From Bombella intestini (lineage in GTDB: Bacteria > Pseudomonadota > Alphaproteobacteria > Acetobacterales > Acetobacteraceae), in NCBI RefSeq assembly GCF_002003665.1, contig NZ_JATM01000003.1, positions 1-64,000 on the forward strand: DNA of 64,000 nt, read 5' to 3'. Positions 36,749-47,048 of this stretch are shown here, piece by piece; positions within the stretch are counted from its first letter, which is position 1; every line of letters begins with the position of its first letter. Below the pieces are notes generated by a model. The model saw nothing but the letters and a program-made list of their open reading frames with translations, was not told the origin of the DNA and ran no database searches. A program made the translations under genes and the position numbers.

Positions 36749-38293
36749 CTAGAAAATCTCAATATGGCTCTTAAAGCCAAGCAAGGCGGCATCACGTAGG
36801 TTGCCCTGTCCATTGGGGCGGAAAAAATACTCTAACAGAGGCTGAAAGATGACCCCTCGATAAACATGTATGGCGTAGTTGACCTCTAGCACGGCAGCAT
36901 GACGCTGTACTCCGGTCGCATGGTTCGGGAGATGGCTGAATTGTTGGGTATCCAGCATCGTGGCTTCGGTTGCCTGTACGCCGGGGGCAATTTTCTCGTA
37001 GGTGAAGGAAAGGCCAAATGTATCAAAGGGGCGGGACCGGAATATGCCACGATCTATGAGGGCACCGTAGGCTTCCCACTCCCGTAGGGCGATACGTTTA
37101 TCGTTATAGAGGAAGCCCCCTAGCAGCGTAATTCCACGTTTTTTGCTATGATAATGGTTCAGTATATGTTGGTCAGCCATGAACCAAGCACCATAGCCAT
37201 CGTGCCGTATGCGAGGTTTACCTTTGCTCAGGGCATAGGGCTGACCGTCTTCATCGAAATAATTGTCGGGGCTGGGAGCGGTCATCATCACGCCACCAAT
37301 TTTATAGTGCCCGGGATGATTATTACCAAAGAGTGGCTCCCACCCTATTTCTAAGGGGAGGCGGAACCCGTTGATATTCCCACCATTAAACTTGAAACCA
37401 GTGCGGTGCTGTTCGTTTTTGTATATGCCGTTCTCACCCGCATAGAGCCCACTCTGTACATAAAGTGAGCGTGACGGGCGGACACGGATACGCCCAGCCC
37501 AGACGGCAGCTGGATAACCGCTGACGAAGCTACTGTCCGTTGCCGCTTTGGGGCGGCCACAGATGCTACCATTCTGGAAGTTGCAGAAGAGGGGGCTATT
37601 TTGGAAATCTGACATTTCCGCCATACGGCCCGCAGCGATGGAGAGGCGGCCACCAAACAGGGTTTCTTCCCCGTAGGCCATAACCAAGTGGACAACCACG
37701 TTCCCACCACCGCCATAATCTTCCGAGGCATGGTTCAGCCAGTCACCGAACATGCGGTTGGCCGTTGTCCCATAGCGGCCAACAATAATGCTGTGCGTGG
37801 AGAACCCACGTAACCCGATGAGTTGCTCCCAGTCGATGTTCAGCGAAGCGGCATATTGTCCGGCATTGCTGGCTCCTTGCTTGTATGGGGCGAAATGCTG
37901 GGAGTGGGGGTAATTTTTCTTTGGTGGCGTGATGGCCCCGGCAAACTCGTTCGTATTATCGAGCAGGAAGGCGATACCCCGTTTGCGCAACCAGTCTGTC
38001 ATGCCGAAGCCGTGCGGGAAGAGGGCTTCCGGCCTGCCAAAAGGTGGGACGGAGGTTGTATAGCCGCCATGGGCAGGCAGGGGGGTATCGACCCGGAGCA
38101 GGGGTTCGTTCCCGATAATTTCGTCAAGTACCTGCGCATCTGCGAGGGAGGCGGAAAAGCAGAAAAGACCTACAGGGATTATAATGAACCAGATTTTGGT
38201 CAGTTTTTTGAAGATGATAGAGAAATAATGGAAAAAGAATTTCAGGATTATGGAATTTTTATTCTGAATGGGGTGGGAGGAAAGAGCAGACAT
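36749..38293 (-). CDS. OprB-family carbohydrate porin 2
   Basis: An outer-membrane sugar porin of about 514 aa. The start is uncertain: GTG 38344, ATG 38305 and ATG 38293 are in frame. 38293 has the best SD (GGGG) and still leaves a long basic leader before the hydrophobic signal (KIWFIIIPVGLFCFSASLADA). OprB motifs include GQYAASLNIDWEQLIGLRGF, SIAAGRMAEMSDFQNSPLFCNF, GHYKIGGVMM and HVYRGVIFQPLLEYFFRP. It ends in Phe (SHIEIF), the usual outer-membrane insertion signal. Unlike porin 1 it lacks the charged coiled-coil extension. It is divergent from the NCS1 permease and may serve the same uptake route. Confidence 0.88.
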   Translation of the reverse strand: MSALSSHPIQNKNSIILKFFFHYFSIIFKKLTKIWFIIIPVGLFCFSASLADAQVLDEIIGNEPLLRVDTPLPAHGGYTTSVPPFGRPEALFPHGFGMTDWLRKRGIAFLLDNTNEFAGAITPPKKNYPHSQHFAPYKQGASNAGQYAASLNIDWEQLIGLRGFSTHSIIVGRYGTTANRMFGDWLNHASEDYGGGGNVVVHLVMAYGEETLFGGRLSIAAGRMAEMSDFQNSPLFCNFQNGSICGRPKAATDSSFVSGYPAAVWAGRIRVRPSRSLYVQSGLYAGENGIYKNEQHRTGFKFNGGNINGFRLPLEIGWEPLFGNNHPGHYKIGGVMMTAPSPDNYFDEDGQPYALSKGKPRIRHDGYGAWFMADQHILNHYHSKKRGITLLGGFLYNDKRIALREWEAYGALIDRGIFRSRPFDTFGLSFTYEKIAPGVQATEATMLDTQQFSHLPNHATGVQRHAAVLEVNYAIHVYRGVIFQPLLEYFFRPNGQGNLRDAALLGFKSHIEIF

Positions 38294-38471
38294 TTTATTC
38301 CCCATTTCTTCAAAAAGAACCCTGATAGTGCGGTATTTTCCCACAAGGAGATGATATTGCAGAATCTGTTAAAGAATTTTTGATGAAACTTCAAAGTCTA
38401 TCTTCTGGCCACGGGTATTTTTCAGGCGGGTCCATCAAGGTTGGTATGATTAACGCAAAGTAATCTCTTTT

Positions 38472-38487
38472 CACTCCTTTGGGAGTG
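38472..38487 (+). promoter_or_regulatory. Small hairpin in the permease leader
   Basis: CACTCC and GGAGTG form a 6-bp stem with a TTTG loop, 16 nt before the permease ATG. It could influence translation because it lies close to the SD region (GCGGGG). This is inferred from structure only. Confidence 0.3.
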
Positions 38488-38503
38488 TGGGAAAAGCGGG
38501 GCC

Positions 38504-39862
38504 ATGAGTACCCATATGGAAACCCATACTATCCATCCCGTTCCGCAGGCGCATCGCCACGGGCGTGTAACGGACCTGTTCTCGGTCTGGTTCAGTGCTA
38601 ATATGACATTGCTGACAGTTGTCACCGGTGCCTTGGGGCCTGCCGTGTTTGGCCTGTCTCTTATCTGGTCCATTCTGGCACTGGTGCTAGGCAATGTAGT
38701 GGGGGCGATTTTCATGGCCCTCCATGCCGCACAGGGGCCTCGCCTTGGTGTTCCCCAGATGGTGCAGAGCCGGGGGCAGTTCGGTATTTATGGGTCGGTA
38801 CCGATCATCCTGCTTGTCGTACTCATGTATATAGGTTTTGCAGCCTCTAACTGTGTTGTGGGGGGCGAGGCTCTAGCTCATGTACTTCCTGTGTTCCACG
38901 GCAATAAGGGAGTTTGGCTCATTGCTGTGCTGACACTGTTGCCCTGCATGATGGGGTATAGGGCCATTCATGTATGTTCCCGTGTGGCCAGTTGGGTCTC
39001 CATTGTGGCGGTTATCTATGCCATTGGCTGTGGATTGGGCGGGTTCTCTCGCACATTGTTGGCGGACATGCACGGTACTGTGGCCGGTTTCTTTGGAGCA
39101 TTTTCCGTTTCGGCTCTTTGGCAGATTGCCTATGCCCCTTATGTCTCTGACTCTTCGCGATATCTGCCGGATGAAGCAGGTTCTGGCCGTCAGGCTTTCT
39201 GGGCGACCTATGGAGGAACAGTTATTGGGGCCGTGCTGCCGATGGTATTGGGTAGCCTTCTGGCACTGAGCTATCCGTCTCTGCCGCTGGCCGGTGCGCT
39301 TTCTCTGACGGGGGGGCGTATGGGGGATATTGTCCTGCTGGTACTGGCACTGGCTATTCCACTAGCCAATGCCATGAGTGTCTATTGTGGGGCACTGTGT
39401 AGCCTGACATTAGTGCAGACTTTCTACCCTTCATGGCGGTCTGGCCTGGGGGGGCGGCTTGTTATGACGGTGCTGCTTCTTGGAGCTGCCCTTGTGATGA
39501 GCCTTGGCATGGTGGGAGATTTCTTGAAGGCTTATACGTCCTTTCTGGATATTCTCATGGCTGTGCTGGTGCCGTGGACGGCGATCAATCTGTGTGATTA
39601 TTACCTGCTGCGGCATGGTGAGTATGACGTTATGGCGTTCTTCAGGGCTGATGGTGGGCAGTATGGGCGTTTTAATGCACCGGTTGTGCTGATCTATCTT
39701 ACGGGCGTTCTGGTGGAGCTGCCTTTTATGAAGACGGGCCCTTATACGGGGCCGCTTGTTGCTACCCTGCATGGTGTAGATATTTCTTGGGGTGTCAGCT
39801 TGTTGGTCACGGGTGTGGTCTATTGCGTGTGGGCAAAGCGGTGTGAGCGGGTGGGGGCGTAA
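38504..39862 (+). CDS. NCS1-family nucleobase/cytosine permease
   Basis: A 452-aa inner-membrane transporter with about 12 helices. The N-terminal SVWFSANMTLLTVVTGALGPAVFGL, then GPRLGVPQMVQSRGQFGIYGSV, matches the purine-cytosine permease family (CodB/FCY2). Such proteins import nucleobases, allantoin or thiamine precursors with protons or sodium. No deaminase or catabolic partner is adjacent, so the substrate stays open. The divergent OprB porin and the downstream outer-membrane channel at 40096 suggest a small uptake neighbourhood. Confidence 0.85.
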   Translation: MSTHMETHTIHPVPQAHRHGRVTDLFSVWFSANMTLLTVVTGALGPAVFGLSLIWSILALVLGNVVGAIFMALHAAQGPRLGVPQMVQSRGQFGIYGSVPIILLVVLMYIGFAASNCVVGGEALAHVLPVFHGNKGVWLIAVLTLLPCMMGYRAIHVCSRVASWVSIVAVIYAIGCGLGGFSRTLLADMHGTVAGFFGAFSVSALWQIAYAPYVSDSSRYLPDEAGSGRQAFWATYGGTVIGAVLPMVLGSLLALSYPSLPLAGALSLTGGRMGDIVLLVLALAIPLANAMSVYCGALCSLTLVQTFYPSWRSGLGGRLVMTVLLLGAALVMSLGMVGDFLKAYTSFLDILMAVLVPWTAINLCDYYLLRHGEYDVMAFFRADGGQYGRFNAPVVLIYLTGVLVELPFMKTGPYTGPLVATLHGVDISWGVSLLVTGVVYCVWAKRCERVGA

Positions 39863-40095
39863 TTCCCCCTCCCTATGCTGCGTGAGGTAAGCCTAACGAG
39901 ATGTACCGAAATTTGTACTAATAGGGTGCTATTATATTTGATATTGATCTGACTTGTTAAAATAGAACGTCTCCTTCTATACAGAGAGAAGCCGTCTTTA
40001 ACTGGCCATCCGTACTGGGTGGTGGAGAATGTGATGCAGCCTTCTAGTGGCGGCTAGGTTCTGTATTACGTCTGGCTCTGTGGGGAAGGCTTCAC

Positions 40096-41016
40096 ATGCT
40101 GTGCCTGAGGAGAGTGCGATCACCGGGTGTGTTGTTTCTGGGGGTGGTAGGTGCAGCCTTGTTTTGGCTTCTATCTTCCTCATTAACAGAGGCTTCCGAC
40201 ATTACATTCGCTGTTATCGGTCCGCATGAATATGACCTGCCAGTGGATTTTAAGCCCTTTAATGTATTCGTTCAGTATGGGGACGGTAATGCGGCGGGCA
40301 GTTCCTACAATGGGAAGGGTGCTCGGAGGCCGGAAGGTGGGAGCCACACATGGTCTGGCTTAAGCAAGTATGTCCATTTCTGGACGTTTGATTCCATTCC
40401 TCATGTCGGTTTTGCTTATGAAGTCATCCAGACGGAAAGCTATCGTCTAGCGAATGGGACAAATTATGGGGGGCTGGGGCCAACCATTACGGGGCCTGCT
40501 GTGTGGTTTAAGCCCAATGAACATAGTACCTTCGGTATTCAGACCTTTATGCAGACACCAAGTGCCACCCGGCGGGATTTGAATCCCCAATATTGGTCCA
40601 ATCTTTCAAGTTTTATGTTTGATTATGAGTGGAAGCACTTCAGCTTTGATGGTGATCTCGGGGCTGTGGTAGCGTCTACTAAACATGTCCGGGGGGAACA
40701 CTCCTATCATCCGGGAACAGCCTTCCATAGCAATTTGCGGTTTAGTTGGAAGGCAAGCCGCATGTGGGAGCCATTTTTCTCCATGGATTGGCAGAATAAT
40801 GCCGGATGGCGTGATAATACGCTGGGCCGCTATGTGGCAGATAGTAGTAGCCGTGAGGTTACGTTGGGCGTGGGGTTGATGTGGAAAATTAATCCCAAAC
40901 TGGATATCACGACTCGCTATGCCCATTCAGTGGATGGGCGTTACATTGCGGAAACTAATGCCTATTATTTCAAGCTGGTTTATCGGTTTGATGGAGCCTT
41001 ATTTTCCCACTATTGA
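40096..41016 (+). CDS. Outer-membrane channel of the phenol-degradation (MetA-pathway) transporter family
   Basis: A 306-aa exported protein with an uncleaved-looking or long signal (VLFLGVVGAALFWLLSSSLTEAS). The body alternates polar and aromatic residues like a 12-strand barrel. YGGLGPTITGPAVWFKPNEHSTFGIQ resembles the family motif GxGDxxxGPxxW. GGAAGG lies 7 nt before the ATG. The barrel ends near YFKLVYRFDGALFSHY. The transported compound is not known, and a Tsx-like nucleoside channel is an alternative that would fit the NCS1 neighbour. A 233-bp AT-rich gap precedes it. Confidence 0.65.
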   Translation: MLCLRRVRSPGVLFLGVVGAALFWLLSSSLTEASDITFAVIGPHEYDLPVDFKPFNVFVQYGDGNAAGSSYNGKGARRPEGGSHTWSGLSKYVHFWTFDSIPHVGFAYEVIQTESYRLANGTNYGGLGPTITGPAVWFKPNEHSTFGIQTFMQTPSATRRDLNPQYWSNLSSFMFDYEWKHFSFDGDLGAVVASTKHVRGEHSYHPGTAFHSNLRFSWKASRMWEPFFSMDWQNNAGWRDNTLGRYVADSSSREVTLGVGLMWKINPKLDITTRYAHSVDGRYIAETNAYYFKLVYRFDGALFSHY

Positions 41017-41077
41017 CGGTCCTTCCACCTGCGGGAGGTCTTTTGCAGGGGGATAGTGCGGATAGTCGGGGAGCAGG

Positions 41078-42265
41078 ATGAGGGTGGCGATAAAACGTAG
41101 GCGTTGGTCTTTATCTTCCGAAACGGCTGGCCCCTGTTTCCTTCTGTTGATGGCGATGATTGGGTTGGCTTTGGCTAATTCGCCATGGCGTGCTTTTTAT
41201 GCGCTGTTGGAACAGCCCTTGGGGCAATTTGCTCTGGTAGCCGGTATGCCGAAGGTCAGCCTACCCAGCTTTGCTGAGCTAGTTCTCATTGGCCCGATGA
41301 CGCTGTTTTTTCTCGGCATCACGCTCGAACTGAAAAAGGAGCTGAGTGTAGGGCATCTCGCAAGCGTCCGGCAGGCCCTTCTTCCTTGTCTTTCGGCACT
41401 GGGAGGTGTGGTTGTTCCGGCCTGCCTTTATGCGCTGATTGCCGCACCTGATCCTGCGCTTCTAGCGGGATGGGCTATTCCTGTTGCTACGGATGCGGCC
41501 TTCACAGTGCCGATCATTCTGGCATTGGGGCGGCGTGTGTCAGAGGGCGGACGAGTCTGGTTGATGGCTCTGGCCATTTTTGATGACGTGTTGGGAATCC
41601 TCATCATTGCTCTGTTCTATGGCGGAGCCCTGCATGTCATACCGTTGCTAGGTAGTATCGCACTTATAGGAGTGATGGCCCTTGCAGGGTGGAGGGGCGT
41701 GGGCTGCCTGTGGCTTTATGGTGTCGGTGGGTGTTTGTTGTGGGTCTGTATGATGGGGGCAGGGCTGCACCCCACATTGGCAGGTGTTGTAGTGGGGCTT
41801 TGCTTGCCGACAGCCTCTCAGAAGAAGGGTGATTCTGCAGTTCTTTCACCTCTGGAGCTTGTGGAACGTGGCATTTCATTATGGGTTACATGGCTGATTT
41901 TGCCGCTATTTGGTTTTGTCACGGTGGGTATACCGTTGATTGACGTTCCTACTGCGGCTCTTAACCCTCGTTTGGTTTGTGCTGTTGCCGTTGGATTGGT
42001 GATTGGCAAAACAGGCGGCATATTCGGCATGACGTGGCTGGTCATACGATGTCGTCTAGCTTCTCTTCCAGAGGGAACATCATGGCAGATGCTATTTGGT
42101 CTCTGCTTGCTTTGTGGGTTGGGTTTTACAGTGAGTCTCTTCATGGCGTCACTGGCATTTCCTGCCTCTATTTTGCTGGTGTCCAGCAAGATTGGCATTT
42201 TCGTGGGCTCTCTCATTGCCGCTGCCTGTGGGTGGTTTTGGCTAAGATGTTTGGTAAAGGGCTGA
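41078..42265 (+). CDS. nhaA: Na+/H+ antiporter NhaA
   Basis: A 395-aa inner-membrane antiporter that exports Na+ in exchange for protons. The start ATG has GGGGAG 6 nt upstream. Family motifs are SETAGPCFLLLMAMIGLALANSPW, the discontinuous-helix region IPVATDAAFTVPIILALG, and the ion-binding Asp pair in LMALAIFDDVLGILIIALFY. The C-terminal half shows KTGGIFGMTWLV and LCGLGFTVSLFMASLAF. It is slightly shorter than many NhaA proteins but complete. Confidence 0.93.
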   Translation: MRVAIKRRRWSLSSETAGPCFLLLMAMIGLALANSPWRAFYALLEQPLGQFALVAGMPKVSLPSFAELVLIGPMTLFFLGITLELKKELSVGHLASVRQALLPCLSALGGVVVPACLYALIAAPDPALLAGWAIPVATDAAFTVPIILALGRRVSEGGRVWLMALAIFDDVLGILIIALFYGGALHVIPLLGSIALIGVMALAGWRGVGCLWLYGVGGCLLWVCMMGAGLHPTLAGVVVGLCLPTASQKKGDSAVLSPLELVERGISLWVTWLILPLFGFVTVGIPLIDVPTAALNPRLVCAVAVGLVIGKTGGIFGMTWLVIRCRLASLPEGTSWQMLFGLCLLCGLGFTVSLFMASLAFPASILLVSSKIGIFVGSLIAAACGWFWLRCLVKG

Positions 42266-42450
42266 CTTTATCCGGGCGCACTATGCTGGGAACTGAGGCT
42301 GTTTTGTAAGATCGGTGCCCGGCATTTCTGACCGGTTCAGAGGAGGCTTAAGGGGTTTTTCTCGACAGGCCTGCATCTCCCCTGTATGGCGGGCAAGTGT
42401 TCCGGCCGGAGGCCGGTTCTGCACTGATGATCGGACAGAGGAAACCACGA

Positions 42451-43242
42451 ATGAGCCATGATCGGACAGACCAGCAGGGAGCCCTTCATGATTCGGCTTG
42501 TGATGAGGTGCAGGGCTCCGTAGCAGAGGAGGCTTCCGGTAGGGAGCGGGGCTATGCTGCCCGTAAGAAACGCCGCAAGTCAGCACCGCTGACACCGTCT
42601 GGCAGAGCGTTTCTTGAGCCACCGGGGGGCCAGAAGAAGGTTCTGCTACATTCCTGCTGCGCCCCTTGCTCTGGTGAGGTGATGGAAGCGATGACGGAAT
42701 CCGGCATCGACTACACCATCTTTTTCTATAATCCGAACATTCATCCAGAACGGGAATATCTCCTACGCAAGGAAGAGAACGTCCGTTTTGCTGAGGCGAA
42801 TAATATTCCTTTTGTGGATGCTGACTACGATAAGGATAATTGGTTCGCACGGGCGAAGGGCATGGAATGGGAGCCGGAACGCGGCATACGCTGTACGATG
42901 TGCTTTGATATGCGCTTTGAGCGTACCGCCCTGTATGCGCATGAGCATGGCTTCCCGGTTATGACCAGCTCTCTGGGTATTTCTCGTTGGAAGAATATGG
43001 CCCAGATCAATGATTGCGGTGCCCGGGCGGTAGCCCCTTATGAAGGACTGTCTTACTGGGATTTCAATTGGCGCAAAGGTGGCGGCTCTGCCCGTATGAT
43101 TGAGATCAGCAAGCGGGAGCGGTTCTACAAGCAGGAATATTGTGGCTGTGCCTATTCCTTGCGGGATACGAACAATTTTCGCCGCTCCAAAGGCCGTCCA
43201 GCCATTGTGCTGGGAGAGGAGTTTTACGGCGAGGAAGACTAG
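42451..43242 (+). CDS. queH: Epoxyqueuosine reductase QueH
   Basis: A 263-aa iron-sulphur enzyme for the last step of queuosine synthesis in tRNA. ATG 42451 has AGAGGAAA 8 nt upstream; a frame from GTG 42397 is longer without support. After a basic 60-residue leader the core begins [16 protein letters not shown], with Cys69, Cys70 and Cys73. Further Cys pairs in [16 protein letters not shown] and EYCGCAYS complete the metal-binding set. The leader (residues 1-60) is Lys/Arg-rich and not part of the usual QueH core. Confidence 0.93.
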   Translation: MSHDRTDQQGALHDSACDEVQGSVAEEASGRERGYAARKKRRKSAPLTPSGRAFLEPPGGQKKVLLHSCCAPCSGEVMEAMTESGIDYTIFFYNPNIHPEREYLLRKEENVRFAEANNIPFVDADYDKDNWFARAKGMEWEPERGIRCTMCFDMRFERTALYAHEHGFPVMTSSLGISRWKNMAQINDCGARAVAPYEGLSYWDFNWRKGGGSARMIEISKRERFYKQEYCGCAYSLRDTNNFRRSKGRPAIVLGEEFYGEED

Positions 43243-43285
43243 ACGTTTCCTCACTCGCAGCGCATCTTGCGGGAAGGAGGACAGC

Positions 43286-44449
43286 ATGAAAATTGCAATT
43301 GTCTGTGATTCCTTCAAAGGGAGTCTGCCCCCGCTGGATGTGGCTGAAGAGATAAAAGCGGGTTTCTCCCGTGTGTTCCCCGAAGCTGATTATCTCTGCT
43401 TACCTATGGCTGATGGCGGTGAAGGAACCGTGGAGGCTCTTGTACAGGGAACAGATGGCGAGCTTGTGCGGTGTTCCGTTACGGGGCCTCTGGGGGCACC
43501 AGTGCCAGCTTTTTGGGGGATCAGTGGGAATGGGCAGACGGCCATTATAGAGATGGCCGCTGCAGCGGGCCTCCCATTGCTGAAGCCAGAAGAATACGAT
43601 CCGCTACGGACAACAACCTACGGGGTTGGGGAGTTGGTCCGTGCTGCTTTGGACAGAGGATGCACGCATATTATTCTAGGGCTGGGTGGCAGTGCGACGA
43701 ATGATGGAGGTGCCGGCTTTGCTCAAGCCTTAGGGGCGCGGTTTTTAGATCAGAACGGTCAAGAGTTACCACCTGGTGGGGCCGCTTTGGCCCGCTTGGC
43801 CGATGTGGACCTCTCTGGCATGGATAGGCGGCTGGCGAGTGTTACATTGGAAGGTGCTTGTGATGTAACGAGTCCTCTGACGGGGCCGCAGGGTGCATCC
43901 TATGTTTTTGGTCCCCAGAAAGGAGCCACTCCAGCGGATGTGACCTGTCTGGATGAAGCATTAGCACATTATGCCCGTATCTTGTTGAAGCACTGCGGAA
44001 AAGATGTGGCGGCGGTGCCCGGAGCTGGTGCAGCGGGAGGACTAGGTGCTGGCCTTCTAGCCTTTACGGATGCCCAGTTGCGGCCCGGTGTGGAAATTGT
44101 GTCAGATCAGCTCCGGTTGGATACCTATTTTAGGGATGTGGACCTTGTCATTACCGGGGAGGGGCGGATGGATGAGCAGAGTGCACATGGTAAAGCCCCT
44201 ATGGGTGTTGCACAGGTTGCCAGAGCTCATGGTCGGCCGGTTATCGCCATTGTTGGCTCTACAGGGGAGGGAGTGGACAGGATGCACCGGGTTGGCATAG
44301 GGGCTTTTTTTGATACCGTACCTCGCCCCGAAGCGTTGGCGGATGTTCTGGCACAGGCTCGTGAAAATATTCGCCGGACATCGGAAAATGTCGCCGCTGC
44401 GCTACGGATGGGGATCGAGATGGGGCGGTGTCTGCCTCCCCGACCTTGA
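43286..44449 (+). CDS. Glycerate 2-kinase (GarK/GlxK family)
   Basis: A 387-aa kinase converting glycerate to 2-phosphoglycerate. GGAAGGAGG lies 6 nt before ATG 43286; a frame opening at 43100 lies inside queH and is rejected. Family motifs are CDSFKGSLPPLDVAEEIKAG, PMADGGEGTVEAL, GLGGSATNDGGAG and GEGRMDEQSAHGKAP. In acetic acid bacteria it would feed glycerate from glycerol, tartronate or glyoxylate metabolism into lower glycolysis. Confidence 0.93.
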   Translation: MKIAIVCDSFKGSLPPLDVAEEIKAGFSRVFPEADYLCLPMADGGEGTVEALVQGTDGELVRCSVTGPLGAPVPAFWGISGNGQTAIIEMAAAAGLPLLKPEEYDPLRTTTYGVGELVRAALDRGCTHIILGLGGSATNDGGAGFAQALGARFLDQNGQELPPGGAALARLADVDLSGMDRRLASVTLEGACDVTSPLTGPQGASYVFGPQKGATPADVTCLDEALAHYARILLKHCGKDVAAVPGAGAAGGLGAGLLAFTDAQLRPGVEIVSDQLRLDTYFRDVDLVITGEGRMDEQSAHGKAPMGVAQVARAHGRPVIAIVGSTGEGVDRMHRVGIGAFFDTVPRPEALADVLAQARENIRRTSENVAAALRMGIEMGRCLPPRP

Positions 44450-44530
44450 AAGGTAACATAACTCCACCATATTCTCGTGCTTGCGTAACTCAGCAGACAC
44501 ATATCCAGATATTGGAAACAAGCAGGTTTT

Positions 44531-46975
44531 ATGAAGCGTTATTCTGTTCGTCGGATCATGGCTGGTGTGGGGGCTGGCCTAGGGCTGGCTGCCATTCTGG
44601 CGGCTCCTGTGCAGGGCATTGCAGCCTCTGACCCCGCCCCAAAAGTTGATAAAGCTGATTCTGGCGGGGCATCGGCAGGTAATGCAACAGCACCTCTTGT
44701 TCTGGGACAGCCGGAAGGTGATTTCGGTTGGGCTGGGGTAGCGACTACGCTGCGGACGCAGCTAGACCAAGATCAGACCACATTGCGGAATGTCGGTGCT
44801 GCGCTGGGTGGCCTTAAAGGATTACCGGTTGGTCGGGTGCTGGATTCTTACGCACAGCAGGTGCTGACAGTTCGTCAGCATGTGACCAGCGGAATGACAC
44901 AGATTCAGGCTTATGACAGCTCTATTAGTTCCTTGCTGAAGGTCTTAGGTGACAAGGCCGAAGAAGGAGAGGATGCGTCCATAACCCGGCAGCGTGTTAT
45001 TGCCCGTAAGACATCTATGGGGATTGCTGCCTTACAGGTGCGTATGCGTGTCTGTGACCTTCAGACTCGTCAGCTTGAAGGCCAGCTGGATGATTTGCGT
45101 CGCAGAGTGCAGCAGGGTGCGTTGGTCCGGCATGTCGATTCTCCACTGAGTGTCGGTTTCTGGCGGAGTGCCCTCTCTGATGGTTATGCGACCTTTCGCG
45201 ATATAGGCCGTGCCGAACTGAATGTTTTGTTCGGTGTTCTGGGTATTGGCTGTCTGGTCATGCTGTTTGGCTTTGGGCTACGGCAGCTGGCAGTTCGTGT
45301 TCTTACGTCTGCTAAGGAACAGGCAAGCTGGGGGAGGGTCATCCGTACCCAGCAGGCTTTAGGTAGCGTATTGGCTGGCGTGTTGTGTGGCGTGTTGGCA
45401 GAACTGCTGTGGCAGGGCTGGCAGCTTATTGCTTTTGGCAATGATGGTGTGCCCGTTGCACAAGGGCAATACCTAACACAAGCTTTGCCTGTATGTGGTT
45501 TTATCATTGGCGCTGGTGTTTCGCTCAAGCGTTGGCTTTTGGGGAAGACGTGCCTGCCGTGCAGTCTTCTCCTTGGCGGCGGCATCTTGTTTTATGGTGC
45601 TTTGCGGACAGCGGAGGTCAGCCGTGATGTCAGCCCGGGGAATGATGCGGTGCTGGAAGGAGCTTTCGCTCTGTCCACGGCGGTTCTGCTGTATCTGACG
45701 TGCCGTTCTAGCAAGCGTGAGCAGCAGAATGGGGCCGCTCTCAGCGATGTTGGTGGTGGTAGTGGCACGGGGCAGGACATTGGTGCCGTGCTAATCCAGC
45801 ATATACCTTTGCACGGGGTGTCTGCCCTGCTGCTGGGTGTGACGATTGTTGCTGTTCTAAGCGGGTATATTTCTTTCGCTTTTCTGATGAATGACTGGGT
45901 GCTGACACTGCTCTATGCCTTTGGCGCTGTCATGTTGCTCATGCAGGCATGGAGGGATTTTTCCCAGTTTCTCTTTTCGCCTCAGAGTCGCCTCGGCAGG
46001 CTGTGGACTGAACTGGAGTTGAGTGCTCGTCGTCTTGCACAGTTGGAGGTCATCACAACTGCTCTGGTTGGGCTGAGTCTTATTATGGTGTTCGTTGCCC
46101 TGTTGCAGGGTAGGAACGGCGTTTCTTTTATTGGCACATGGCGGCAGCTACAGCAGATTTTTGGCGGTGGCATCTTCTTTGGCGTACCGTTCTCGCCTCG
46201 TACGATAGTAGGTGCGGCCCTGCTGCTTGTCGGCGTGTATTACGCCATACGTTTCTTGCAGCAATGGTTGCAGACACGCCTGTTTCCGGTCACATCGCTG
46301 GATAATGGGGCGCAGACATCCATCATCAGCATTCTGACCTACATGTTGTGGATCGCTGCTGGATTGAAACTGCTGGCTATGATCGGTATTTCCGTCCAGA
46401 ATCTGACATGGGTCGTCAGTGCTCTGTCGGTTGGTGTCGGCTTTGGTCTGCAGTCCATCGTTAAGGACTTCATTTCCGGTCTTATTCTGTTGGCTGAGCG
46501 ACCAGCTCAGGCGGGTGATAAGATCACCATTAGTGGCAATACTGGCGTAATTCAGCGTGTGAATGTCCGTGCAACGGATATCCGGTTGAGTGACGGAACA
46601 ACGCTGATTGTGCCGAACTCCCAGTTCATCACGGCAAATGTGCAGAATTACAGCGCAGGGACTAACCCGCTGAAGCTGAAGCTTGTCTTTGCGGTACCGA
46701 CCAACGTGAATGTGGAGAAAGTGAAGGCACTCTTCATGCTTGTTGCTGCCGATCAGCCAGATGTTCTGCGTGACCCAGCTCCGCAGGTTTGGTTGGGTGA
46801 TAGTATAGGGGATAGGGTTGCGGCGACGCTGGCAATTTGTATAGCCCGCGGTACCAATAGCGATACCACACGTACGGCGGTTGTCTCTGATGTACTGAAT
46901 AGGTTCAGTCAGGAAGGGATCAGCCTGATGGTGCCGCAGGTAACGCTGACAGCGTCCCCTGACAATGCGTCTTAG
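44531..46975 (+). CDS. Large MscS-family mechanosensitive channel
   Basis: An 814-aa channel much larger than MscS. A signal peptide (GLAAILAAPVQGIAAS) leads into a 200-residue periplasmic helical domain with coiled-coil character. About ten TM segments follow, and the MscS core lies near residues 610-800. The pore helix signature is VVSALSVGVGFGLQSIVKDFISG, followed by the beta domain (GDKITISGNTGVIQRVNVRATDIR, VPNSQFITANVQNYS). This build matches DUF3772/MscK-like channels that release solutes on hypo-osmotic shock. Confidence 0.9.
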   Translation: MKRYSVRRIMAGVGAGLGLAAILAAPVQGIAASDPAPKVDKADSGGASAGNATAPLVLGQPEGDFGWAGVATTLRTQLDQDQTTLRNVGAALGGLKGLPVGRVLDSYAQQVLTVRQHVTSGMTQIQAYDSSISSLLKVLGDKAEEGEDASITRQRVIARKTSMGIAALQVRMRVCDLQTRQLEGQLDDLRRRVQQGALVRHVDSPLSVGFWRSALSDGYATFRDIGRAELNVLFGVLGIGCLVMLFGFGLRQLAVRVLTSAKEQASWGRVIRTQQALGSVLAGVLCGVLAELLWQGWQLIAFGNDGVPVAQGQYLTQALPVCGFIIGAGVSLKRWLLGKTCLPCSLLLGGGILFYGALRTAEVSRDVSPGNDAVLEGAFALSTAVLLYLTCRSSKREQQNGAALSDVGGGSGTGQDIGAVLIQHIPLHGVSALLLGVTIVAVLSGYISFAFLMNDWVLTLLYAFGAVMLLMQAWRDFSQFLFSPQSRLGRLWTELELSARRLAQLEVITTALVGLSLIMVFVALLQGRNGVSFIGTWRQLQQIFGGGIFFGVPFSPRTIVGAALLLVGVYYAIRFLQQWLQTRLFPVTSLDNGAQTSIISILTYMLWIAAGLKLLAMIGISVQNLTWVVSALSVGVGFGLQSIVKDFISGLILLAERPAQAGDKITISGNTGVIQRVNVRATDIRLSDGTTLIVPNSQFITANVQNYSAGTNPLKLKLVFAVPTNVNVEKVKALFMLVAADQPDVLRDPAPQVWLGDSIGDRVAATLAICIARGTNSDTTRTAVVSDVLNRFSQEGISLMVPQVTLTASPDNAS

Positions 46976-46990
46976 CTCTTGCTAGATACG

Positions 46991-47026
46991 ACAAAGGCCA
47001 GAGTGATTAAGCACTCTGGCCTTTGT
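46991..47026. terminator. Strong bidirectional terminator
   Basis: ACAAAGGCCAGAGTG (46991-47005) and CACTCTGGCCTTTGT (47012-47026) form a perfect 15-bp stem with a 6-nt loop. It lies between the convergent MscS-type channel gene and the 54-aa gene. Confidence 0.85.
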
Positions 47027-47048
47027 TATACCGCTGTGCGGATTGATC

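Noticed and set aside
37823-38383. 186-codon plus-strand frame inside porin 2
   Set aside because: It is antisense to a well-supported OprB gene and lacks an SD and any family pattern.
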